From NCBI GenBank assembly GCA_016937155.1, contig JAFGWM010000018.1, positions 1 through 39,510 on the forward strand: a DNA stretch of 39,510 nt. Reading direction: 5' to 3'. Below, piece by piece: positions 23,705 to 31,026 of the stretch (positions within the stretch are counted from its first letter, which is position 1; each line of letters opens with the position of its first letter). Origin of the DNA: Deltaproteobacteria bacterium. Its GTDB lineage: Bacteria; Myxococcota_A; Polyangia; HGW-17. The position numbers and the translations under genes were made by a program. The notes beneath the pieces were generated by a model, which saw nothing but the letters and a program-made list of their open reading frames with translations, had not been told where the DNA came from and did not search any database.

Positions 23705-26689
23705 TTACTCAACTGTAGTCACACCTTTTTTACCCGAAAGGACCTCTACTCCCTTGATGGCAAAAAGATACTCAAAATCCTCTACAAATACTGAAGATAA
23801 CACCTTATTATAAAACTCGAGCGCTCTTGAAAAATCACCAGAAATTTCAGATTTTAAACCCAGATAGTAATTTAAATCAGCGTGCTCCCTCAAGGATCTC
23901 GCACGGCTGACAATTGTTTTTTCGTCAATATCACCTTTAAGAAATCTGATGATAACACTTATCCATCTGTCGTAACCATCAGACGAAATATTCCCAAGTT
24001 TATCCCTCCAGTTATAAAGTTGATTTGCTCTCACCTGTACACTCAGGCGGTGAAGCTTAAACATTTTCTTCTGGTCAGGATTTGATGTGCTTTCAATTAT
24101 TTCCTCAATTGAACTGAGAACAGGTTGATATGCCCCTCTTGAAAACTGGCCTATCAAGAGTGAAAAAACTTTGTTCAGTTCCTTCTGTTCATTCATATTT
24201 TCCAGAATTTTAAGATATTTGTCTCTCAACTCAATTTCACCTTTAATGTCATAAAGTCTGATTTTCCATGTAAGAACATCCATATTTCCTGGCTCTATTT
24301 CATATGCCTTTTCAATATACATTGAGGCTTCCGCTGTTTTTTTTCTCAGATAGGCAATCCTTGCCAGTTCCACATATGTGTGTACATATTTATTGTCAAC
24401 CTCCATCACTTTTCTAAAAGTAATTTCAGCTTTTCCAATATCCCCTGTTTCGAGATTCATTCTACCGTAATTGAATAAATACCTTCTGTTCTTTGGTGAC
24501 TTTTTCAGAAGTTGTTCATATCCTTTGAGTGCGCTTTCATTTTTCCCCAGCATTTTATATACCCATGCCCTGTTATTAAGGAGAGTGGCATTATCAGGAC
24601 TGAGTGATACCGCCTTATCCAGATCCCCGAGTGCGGAATCAAATTTCTCCATTGCACTGAAAACCAGTGATCTGTTGTTGTATGGAGCAACATAGTCATT
24701 TTTCAATTCAATTGCTTTGGAAAAATACTTTAGAGCCTTTTTGTATTTTTTCTCGTTTTTAAAAATATTACCAAGGCTGTTATATGCCTTGTAAAAATCA
24801 GGATTCTTCATTATTGCCTTGAAATAAAAATCTCTGGCTTTTGTTTTTTCCCCCTTGTTTTCCCATGAACGTCCGATTTTATATAATTCCAAAGCAGAAT
24901 TCTCCCGTTGATTTCCACTCACCGGAATAGGAATCATTTTAAAAGCCAGTTCTGTAGAGTTCCATACTGTTGAATACTGTCCGTATCTCCATCTGGCTTC
25001 TCTTACAGGAATATGAGATTTGGCACTGCCTATTATACCAAGGGCATTAATAACCTCTATTACCACATCCTGATGGTTTTCAACACCAGGCTTAAGGCGC
25101 TCTATCAGTTTATCAACACCCGAAGTGCACTTCATGCCTCCAAGTGCTCTGGCTGAGAGTTTTCTCACATCACTTGACTCTGCTGTTAGGGCGTCCAGAA
25201 GAATCTTTTCAACAAGGGATTCTTTTAATGAGATCAATTTATATGAATATATATCAAGCCATCTTTCCTCACGTCCCCCCACTTCAGCGACCATTTTTAA
25301 AAGACTGGTTACCTTTGTTTTCACTCTTTGTTGTCTTGCAAATTCAATTTTTTCGCGATTTTTACTGTCTGTAAAGCCCCGATACCAATACATTGAAAGT
25401 GCGGCGACCAGGATCCCCAGTGTGATAAATATAATTGTACGGTTTTTACGTAACCATTTTCTGAAGATTTCATACCCACTGTATTTGTACGAACTGACAA
25501 AACCACCCTCTTGAAATTTCCTGACTTCCCCTGACAGTTCAAGAGCGCTGCCATATCTTTCAGATTTATCCTTCTGCAATGCATGCATTGCAATAGCTGA
25601 CAGTTCCTTTGGGGCTGAGGGTTCAATTTCGGTAGGTTCTTTAATGTCATCAGCTATGACACTCAGTAAAACAGCCATGGGATTGGAACCAATATGGGGT
25701 GGCCGACCGGTAAGTATCTCATAAAGAATGGCGCCAAGAGTATACACATCAGTTCGCTCATCAATTTCCTCAACCTCTCCCCTTGCCTGTTCAGGTGGCA
25801 TATATGGAGGAGTACCCACAGGCTGCCCGGAAATAGTCTCAAAACCTATACTTTTTCTGATTTTTTCGATTTCCCCGGCCAGTTCTCCCCTGCTCAGATC
25901 ATCACCGGACTTCATTTTCGCAAGGCCCCAGTCAAGTACTATGGTTTCACCAAATTCTCCGAGCATAATATTATCCGGTTTTAAATCCCTGTGAATTACA
26001 CCATTACTGTGTGCATATGCCATTGCATTACACAAATCTGTGAAACTGGGGAGTAACTTGAGCCTTTCCTTAAGAGAAGCACCTTTGAGACGTGAACTCA
26101 TGGTGTTACCTTTCACCAGTTTCATCACGTAATAGACACTGCCATCTTCTCTTTGCCCCAACTCATATACCGGAACAATCCCAGGATGCTCAAGATGACC
26201 GGTAATTCTCGCCTCATTGAGAAATCTTAATTCCGCCTGATTGGGAAGGGTTTTGGTATCTCCGGTCTGTCGGCTTATTCTCTCAGGCAAAAGTTCCTTT
26301 ACAGCAACGTTTCGGCCGATATGAGCATCAAATGCCACCATCACCCTGCCAATCCCCCCACGGCCAAGCTCCTCGCTAATTGAATATCTTCCCTTATGCT
26401 CAAAAGTAAGGTTTTTAAAAATACCGGATTCCCCGGTTCCGGACACTTTACTGTCATTTTCTGTCAGTTCGTCATTCCTTCCCGAAACATCAGGACGCTC
26501 ATTTGATTCCTCATGAATCATTGTCTTCGCCCATGCGTCTGAGGATACATCTCTTCTTTCCTGAACAGGAAGTGTATGCCCCAAAGCTATATCATTCAGA
26601 GCCTCATCATTATTTTCTTTTACTGAGCTGTATCCGGGAAAACCGTCAATGGTATTACCCTTGTTACTGACATCGGGGTATTTTTTCAT
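23705..26689 (-). CDS. Transmembrane Ser/Thr protein kinase with HEAT-like and TPR sensor region
   Basis: 994 aa. Residues 1-100 are an acidic, Ser/Thr-rich lead. The kinase domain covers about 101-390: GRGGIG (109-114), VAVKE (Lys131), HRDLKPDN (233-240), DWG (253-255, replacing DFG), TPPYMPPEQARG and TDVYTLGAILYE. All catalytic residues are present. A single membrane helix lies at about 418-436. Beyond it come HEAT-like helices (about 490-560) and some seven TPRs (about 600-830), which would be outside the cytoplasm. Extracytoplasmic TPRs suggest sensing of envelope proteins. AGGAA precedes the ATG. It is followed 5 bp later by the glycosyltransferase. A PP2C phosphatase 1 kb away is a possible partner. 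Confidence 0.93.
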   Translation of the reverse strand: MKKYPDVSNKGNTIDGFPGYSSVKENNDEALNDIALGHTLPVQERRDVSSDAWAKTMIHEESNERPDVSGRNDELTENDSKVSGTGESGIFKNLTFEHKGRYSISEELGRGGIGRVMVAFDAHIGRNVAVKELLPERISRQTGDTKTLPNQAELRFLNEARITGHLEHPGIVPVYELGQREDGSVYYVMKLVKGNTMSSRLKGASLKERLKLLPSFTDLCNAMAYAHSNGVIHRDLKPDNIMLGEFGETIVLDWGLAKMKSGDDLSRGELAGEIEKIRKSIGFETISGQPVGTPPYMPPEQARGEVEEIDERTDVYTLGAILYEILTGRPPHIGSNPMAVLLSVIADDIKEPTEIEPSAPKELSAIAMHALQKDKSERYGSALELSGEVRKFQEGGFVSSYKYSGYEIFRKWLRKNRTIIFITLGILVAALSMYWYRGFTDSKNREKIEFARQQRVKTKVTSLLKMVAEVGGREERWLDIYSYKLISLKESLVEKILLDALTAESSDVRKLSARALGGMKCTSGVDKLIERLKPGVENHQDVVIEVINALGIIGSAKSHIPVREARWRYGQYSTVWNSTELAFKMIPIPVSGNQRENSALELYKIGRSWENKGEKTKARDFYFKAIMKNPDFYKAYNSLGNIFKNEKKYKKALKYFSKAIELKNDYVAPYNNRSLVFSAMEKFDSALGDLDKAVSLSPDNATLLNNRAWVYKMLGKNESALKGYEQLLKKSPKNRRYLFNYGRMNLETGDIGKAEITFRKVMEVDNKYVHTYVELARIAYLRKKTAEASMYIEKAYEIEPGNMDVLTWKIRLYDIKGEIELRDKYLKILENMNEQKELNKVFSLLIGQFSRGAYQPVLSSIEEIIESTSNPDQKKMFKLHRLSVQVRANQLYNWRDKLGNISSDGYDRWISVIIRFLKGDIDEKTIVSRARSLREHADLNYYLGLKSEISGDFSRALEFYNKVLSSVFVEDFEYLFAIKGVEVLSGKKGVTTVE

Positions 26690-26904
26690 TTGTTCCTGTT
26701 ACAATCTGTGTAAATAATCGTAAATCCCTGTGTACATATCCGAAACATACCAGAAACAAATCCCTTTATGTAAAAAATTTATTCCTATTGATATGAAAAA
26801 ATAGCTACAGGCAAAGTATTTGTTGTAATTTAATTAAATACCGGTAATCTCCAAATCTGGTATTACAGACTAACAATACCCTAATATTAGGAAAGGTTTA
26901 AACA
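26690..26904. other. Divergent promoter region between kinase and MscS genes
   Basis: 215 bp, very AT-rich. An imperfect inverted repeat AATACC...GGTATT (26837-26842 with 26859-26864) lies about 40 bp upstream of the mscS start and could be an operator. No strong -35/-10 pair was identified for either gene. Confidence 0.35.
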
Positions 26905-27723
26905 ATGGATTATGATCATCTCATACAGACAATAAGAGACTTGTCAACAACGGTGGGAATAAGAATTGTAGCCTCCCTTGCCATCTTTTTTGCCGGTAGA
27001 ACTGGACTGAAAATTCTTTTAAAATTCACAAAAAAAATATTCGATACGAGAAAAATTGATGAAACAATCTCAAAATTTCTTGAAAGCATGTTATCAATAA
27101 CAGGAAATGTAATTATTTTTCTGGCAATTCTGAATCAACTTGGAATCCAGACCACAAGCTTCGTGGCTCTTATAGGTGCTGCAGGTCTGGCTCTCGGTCT
27201 GGCTCTTCAGGGAGCGTTGTCAAATTTCGCAGCAGGTGTACTTTTACTCCTTTTCAGACCATTCAAAACAGGAGATGTGATAGAAACCGGTTCGAGTATA
27301 GGAGTTGTTGAATCCATCAGTCTACTAGCAACTGTCATTATGACTGCTGACAATCGAAAAATTATCGTCCCCAATGGTAAAGTCATGTCTGACAGGATAA
27401 TCAACTACACCACCACTGGCACAAGACGAATTGATATGATCATCGGGATTTCCTACTCTGATGATATTAGAGTGGCGAAAAAAATACTGGAAGAAATATC
27501 TGCAGGTCATGAACTGGTGCTGAAGGATAAAGATATTACTGTTGGTGTGGAAAGTCTGGGTGATTCCAGTGTAAATCTTGCTGTCCGGCCATGGGTTCTT
27601 ACGGAAAATTATTGGAGTGTAAAATTCAGCCTTCTGGAAAAATTTAAATACGGCCTGGAAGAAGCCGGTATTTCCATCCCATTCCCACAAACTGACATTC
27701 ATCTTTACAAAACAGAAAACTAA
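26905..27723 (+). CDS. Small-conductance mechanosensitive channel, MscS family
   Basis: 272 aa, close to E. coli MscS. AGGAAAGG precedes the ATG. Three membrane helices at about 17-35, 63-80 and 85-115. The pore helix carries the diagnostic Gly/Ala packing (GAAGLALGLALQGALSNFAAG, here split as GAAGLALGLA and LQGALSNFAAG) followed by LFRPFKTGDVIE at the start of the cytoplasmic beta domain. The C-terminal part (RRIDMIIGISYSDD..., SIPFPQTDIHLY) is a complete MscS cage. It releases solutes on hypo-osmotic shock. It converges with the PP2C gene, 5 bp apart. Confidence 0.95.
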   Translation: MDYDHLIQTIRDLSTTVGIRIVASLAIFFAGRTGLKILLKFTKKIFDTRKIDETISKFLESMLSITGNVIIFLAILNQLGIQTTSFVALIGAAGLALGLALQGALSNFAAGVLLLLFRPFKTGDVIETGSSIGVVESISLLATVIMTADNRKIIVPNGKVMSDRIINYTTTGTRRIDMIIGISYSDDIRVAKKILEEISAGHELVLKDKDITVGVESLGDSSVNLAVRPWVLTENYWSVKFSLLEKFKYGLEEAGISIPFPQTDIHLYKTEN

Positions 27724-27728
27724 TAAAA

Positions 27729-28457
27729 CTATTCATTGGCAGCATAGAGAACAATAAAAGTAATATTGTCCTCCCCACCCCTTGCAAGGGCAGTTTCAAG
27801 AAGTATATCCGGAATTCTGGTATAGAAATTATATTTCAGAAGTCGTTCAAGTTCATCCATCTGAAAATAGTTTGAAAGCCCGTCACTGCACATAATATAA
27901 ACATCACCGGCTGTAACAGGAAGCTGTTCCTTATCCGGATAAACTTCTTTTTCAAATCCCACACTTCTTGTGATAACTGACTTGAATCTTGAATTTTTTG
28001 CTTCTTCTTCGGTGATATATCCTGCCTTCAACTGTTCCGCAACCCAGGTATGATCCTGACTTAACTGATCCAGACACCCATCTCTGTATCTATACAGCCT
28101 GCTGTCTCCAACATGCAGAATCTGTAGATGACTGTCAGTGTACCACAATCCGGTGAATGTTGTTCCCATTCCCTTGAGTTCAGGATCTCGCTGAGCCTCC
28201 TGATAAATTGAAATATTTGCATTTACAAGTGCATCATGAAAAAGATCAAGAGGGGAAGAAGATGAAGATTCCAGATTTGATTCCAGATATTCATTCACAA
28301 GAGAGACAGCAAGAGATGATGCACGTTTTCCCCCAACATGTCCGCCCATGCCATCTGCCAGAAGAAAAAGATTCAAATCATCATTAACATGATAACTGTC
28401 TTCATTCTTTTCTCTGATTTTCCCTACATCGGTTCTGGCCCACCAGTGAATTTTCAT
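27729..28457 (-). CDS. PP2C-type Ser/Thr protein phosphatase (PrpC/Stp-like)
   Basis: 242 aa, usual for the bacterial minimal PP2C. Motifs in order: TDVGKIREKNEDSY (Asp20), FLLADGMGGH (Asp35, Gly36), GMGTTFTG, LHVGDSRLYR, QDHTWV, ITRSVG, MCSDGLS and GGEDNIT (Asp230). The metal-binding Asp residues are all kept. It removes phosphate from Ser/Thr and would oppose Hanks-type kinases such as the one at 23705-26689 and FHA-dependent signalling. The ATG at 28457 is preceded by GAGGAA. It is divergent from the lytic transglycosylase, sharing an upstream region with two inverted repeats. Confidence 0.95.
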   Translation of the reverse strand: MKIHWWARTDVGKIREKNEDSYHVNDDLNLFLLADGMGGHVGGKRASSLAVSLVNEYLESNLESSSSSPLDLFHDALVNANISIYQEAQRDPELKGMGTTFTGLWYTDSHLQILHVGDSRLYRYRDGCLDQLSQDHTWVAEQLKAGYITEEEAKNSRFKSVITRSVGFEKEVYPDKEQLPVTAGDVYIMCSDGLSNYFQMDELERLLKYNFYTRIPDILLETALARGGEDNITFIVLYAANE

Positions 28458-28493
28458 AACTTAAAGGTTCCTCGAAATAATTAACATGAAACA

Positions 28494-28531
28494 CAAGTTT
28501 GCCCTAATGGAACAAGTCTATAGCAAACTTG
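28494..28531. promoter_or_regulatory. Perfect 9-bp inverted repeat upstream of PP2C
   Basis: CAAGTTTGC (28494-28502) and GCAAACTTG (28523-28531) are exact reverse complements, 20 bp apart, in the divergent region between the phosphatase and transglycosylase genes. No T run follows on either strand, so it is more like a regulator-binding site than a terminator. It lies about 37 bp upstream of the phosphatase start. Confidence 0.4.
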
Positions 28532-28553
28532 CGAAGATAGTAAAGAATATCTC

Positions 28554-28581
28554 TTGAATTTTTAAAAATGTAGTATAAAAT
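28554..28581 (+). promoter_or_regulatory. Candidate sigma70-type promoter of the transglycosylase gene
   Basis: TTGAAT (28554-28559) and TAAAAT (28576-28581) are 16 bp apart, matching four and five of six consensus bases. The start would be near 28588, about 23 nt before the coding start, with AAGGAG in between. Confidence 0.4.
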
Positions 28582-28589
28582 ACTACATT
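28567..28589. promoter_or_regulatory. Palindromic operator candidate over the -10 region
   Basis: A perfect 10-bp inverted repeat: AATGTAGTAT (28567-28576), a 3-bp AAA spacer, then ATACTACATT (28580-28589). It covers the candidate -10 element and ends 9 bp before the AAGGAG ribosome site. A dimeric repressor binding here would block transcription; in RNA it could also fold near the ribosome site if transcription starts further upstream. Confidence 0.5.
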
Positions 28590-28610
28590 GTGGTATTAAG
28601 GAGATCTGTT

Positions 28611-29270
28611 ATGAAAATTTTTAAAACATTCGCTGCGTTTATGGTTTTCCTTGTTTTCCCAACTGCTTCCTATGGAAACATTTATCGCCATGTTGATAAA
28701 AATGGAGTTGTGCACTACACAAACAGAAAACCTGCCGGAAAAAAATGGAAACTGGTTACCAGAGAATTTGACAAGGGATCAAGAAAAGGTCCAACTGTAC
28801 CAAAACAAAAATGTCCAACATGCGATGTAATCCCGGCAACAGATACAAGCCCTGAAAGATTTTCAAGGTATGATCACTGGATCAGGGAAGCTTCCTCCCT
28901 TTATAAAATTCCTGTTCCACTGATAAAAGCGGTTATAAAGGCTGAGTCGGACTTTGATCCCAGGGTAGTAAGTTATAAGGGTGCTAAAGGTCTGATGCAG
29001 ATAATGCCTGAAGTTCAGATAGATATGGGGATAAAAAGAGTTTTCGATCCCAGAGACAATATCCTTGGGGGAACCAGATTATTAAGATATCTGGCCAACA
29101 TTTTCAAGGGGGACATGATCCTTACAATAGCCGGATACCACGCTGGCCCAAATGCCGTGAAAAAATACAGGGGTATCCCCCCGTATGCATCAACAAAAGC
29201 TTATGTCCCCACGGTAATCCGGTATTATCATTTTTTTAAGAAACAAATGGAAAAAAACTCATCTAGATAA
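28611..29270 (+). CDS. Lytic transglycosylase (SLT family) with N-terminal DUF4124-like domain
   Basis: 219 aa from the ATG at 28611, chosen for AAGGAG at 28598-28603 and the signal peptide (KIFKTF..FLVFPTASYG). Residues 23-41 match the DUF4124 pattern (IYRHVDKNGVVHYTNR), often a cell-wall-associated module. Two Cys (68, 71) sit in the linker. Residues about 86-215 are the SLT domain: catalytic Glu112 in IKAESDFDP, GAKGLMQIMP, the DPRDNILGG motif and AGYHAGPNAV. It cleaves peptidoglycan between MurNAc and GlcNAc, probably for wall remodelling or for inserting a secretion machine. The last 12 bp overlap the 3' end of the convergent protease gene. Confidence 0.93.
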   Translation: MKIFKTFAAFMVFLVFPTASYGNIYRHVDKNGVVHYTNRKPAGKKWKLVTREFDKGSRKGPTVPKQKCPTCDVIPATDTSPERFSRYDHWIREASSLYKIPVPLIKAVIKAESDFDPRVVSYKGAKGLMQIMPEVQIDMGIKRVFDPRDNILGGTRLLRYLANIFKGDMILTIAGYHAGPNAVKKYRGIPPYASTKAYVPTVIRYYHFFKKQMEKNSSR

Positions 29271-30995
29271 AAAATATTTTCTTCTTAACCCAATAGCAGT
29301 CATGGAAAAAACAAGGATCAGCAGACTAACCGGTATGGATCCTTTATTACCACCTGATGAAGAACAACCGCTGTCACTTGAGGAACTGGTATTGTTGTTC
29401 TGACTAATACAGTAATCCGTAGCTGTACAATCCGGATCATCACAGTCTACAAGTCCATCCTCATCATCATCCTTCAGATTTGAACAGAAAATTTCAAATT
29501 TACCCTGACATACTGCTTCACCCTGACAATCAGAGTCACTGCAATCAACCTGACCATCATTGTCATTGTCAAGACCGTCATCGCATTCAGTTTCAGGAAT
29601 AACTTCTTCACACTCAGGAAGATCTGAACAGTCAGGATCAGCACAATCTATTTTGAAATCTCCATCATCATCTATTCCGTTTGAACAATTTTCAGGGGGA
29701 AAATCACAGGATACGGACAGAGAATAAGTGCCAGGATAATTGTATGATTCAACAATCAGATATGCAGGAGTCTCTCCCATTGTATAGGTGAGTGACTCAT
29801 TAGCCAGATCGTTTTCAACGGAAGCGCCTACACACGACTGAGAAGAGCAGCTTTCATTGTCACCTTCAAGAATAAAAAGATCCAGATCCTGTTCAAGATT
29901 TGTAAGAGTGAAAGTAGCCACTGCATCAGGAGGAATTGAAAGATAATAAGCGAATTCACTTCCATTCTCAGTACCACTTGAAAGGCAGTTATAAGTGGAA
30001 AACGCTGCAACTCCGTCTGCAGTGTTGCCAGATACCGTCTTATTGCAACTCAGGAAGTTCTGATAGCCACATGCCATATCAGGACACGAGGAAGTACCTG
30101 CACAATCAGGATCTGCACAATCCGCCATACCATCTCCATTGTTGTCAATTCCATCGGTACAGTTTTCTACTGGAGGATTATTGATAAATGAATTTATTTC
30201 GGACTCATAATATCCGACACTTGTATAAACCCCCGGGCCTGTACAGTATTCAAAACCATATGATGTAATACCACCTACATAGGTCACACCATTTCGGGAT
30301 ACAAGACCCGGCCCACCACTGTCTCCCTGGCAGGTACCGCCATCATCCTGATAAGTATAAAACGTATATGGGGCAATGGGATATGAGCTCCAGCCACCTG
30401 TGGAACAACTGCTGGATGAGGAACATACACCGGCAATACTGCCTGTAAAGATTCGTCTGACATCACTTGTGGATGTATCATCATATCCGTTTGTAAGACC
30501 AAAACCGATAAAATCAACGCTCATTCCAATATCTCCTGAGGAAATTACTGAAGATGCCGGAAGAATTGGTATAGGGTTCACATCTCCTGGAGCCGGAGAA
30601 CTCAATCTGAGCATTCCCATATCATAGCTGGTATTATTATTGTTGTATGAAGGATGAAGATAAACCTGAATGACATCTCTTGAACGGTCAGTAAGGTTAC
30701 AGCTTGTCATATCCTGACAGAAAAACACACTGAATTTCGATGCGCTTGCAGGGGTGGATGTATTCTGGTTTGCAACACAGTGTCCAGCAGTCAACACTAC
30801 ATTCTGAGTAATCAGTGTACCACCGCAGGCATATCCATCTGAGTTATAAACAAAAGGCACAGCATCATGGGATGAATCAGTATCCACTGTACCATTTATG
30901 ATACCTCGCCCGGTTGTGGTTGTGGAAAAATCATCTCTTTCACCACAGCCTGAAGCAAAAAATACAAACAACAATGCTGGAAATAATGATCTCAT
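29259..30995 (-). CDS. Secreted S1 serine protease with PPC-like domain, Asp-rich repeats and MYXO-CTERM-like tail
   Basis: 578 aa; GGAGG precedes the ATG. Signal peptide ends FASGC (possible lipobox, Cys17). IING near residue 32 after an Arg resembles a zymogen activation site. Protease domain about 31-272 with His72 (TAGHC), Asp125 (YDMGML) and Ser226 (GDSGGP). The specificity position six residues before Ser226 is Gly, so Arg/Lys cleavage is not expected; chymotrypsin- or elastase-like preference is more likely. DGIDNNGDGMADCADPDC-type repeats follow, once before and about three times after a PPC-like domain (about 310-430); they may bind Ca. The end has Gly-Cys (543-544), a hydrophobic helix and RRK, like MYXO-CTERM. 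It lies 31 bp after the S41 gene in one operon. Confidence 0.92.
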   Translation of the reverse strand: MRSLFPALLFVFFASGCGERDDFSTTTTGRGIINGTVDTDSSHDAVPFVYNSDGYACGGTLITQNVVLTAGHCVANQNTSTPASASKFSVFFCQDMTSCNLTDRSRDVIQVYLHPSYNNNNTSYDMGMLRLSSPAPGDVNPIPILPASSVISSGDIGMSVDFIGFGLTNGYDDTSTSDVRRIFTGSIAGVCSSSSSCSTGGWSSYPIAPYTFYTYQDDGGTCQGDSGGPGLVSRNGVTYVGGITSYGFEYCTGPGVYTSVGYYESEINSFINNPPVENCTDGIDNNGDGMADCADPDCAGTSSCPDMACGYQNFLSCNKTVSGNTADGVAAFSTYNCLSSGTENGSEFAYYLSIPPDAVATFTLTNLEQDLDLFILEGDNESCSSQSCVGASVENDLANESLTYTMGETPAYLIVESYNYPGTYSLSVSCDFPPENCSNGIDDDGDFKIDCADPDCSDLPECEEVIPETECDDGLDNDNDGQVDCSDSDCQGEAVCQGKFEIFCSNLKDDDEDGLVDCDDPDCTATDYCISQNNNTSSSSDSGCSSSGGNKGSIPVSLLILVFSMTAIGLRRKYFLSR

Positions 30996-31026
30996 AAAAA
31001 ACCTCCAGCAACAGTTTATCTGAAAA

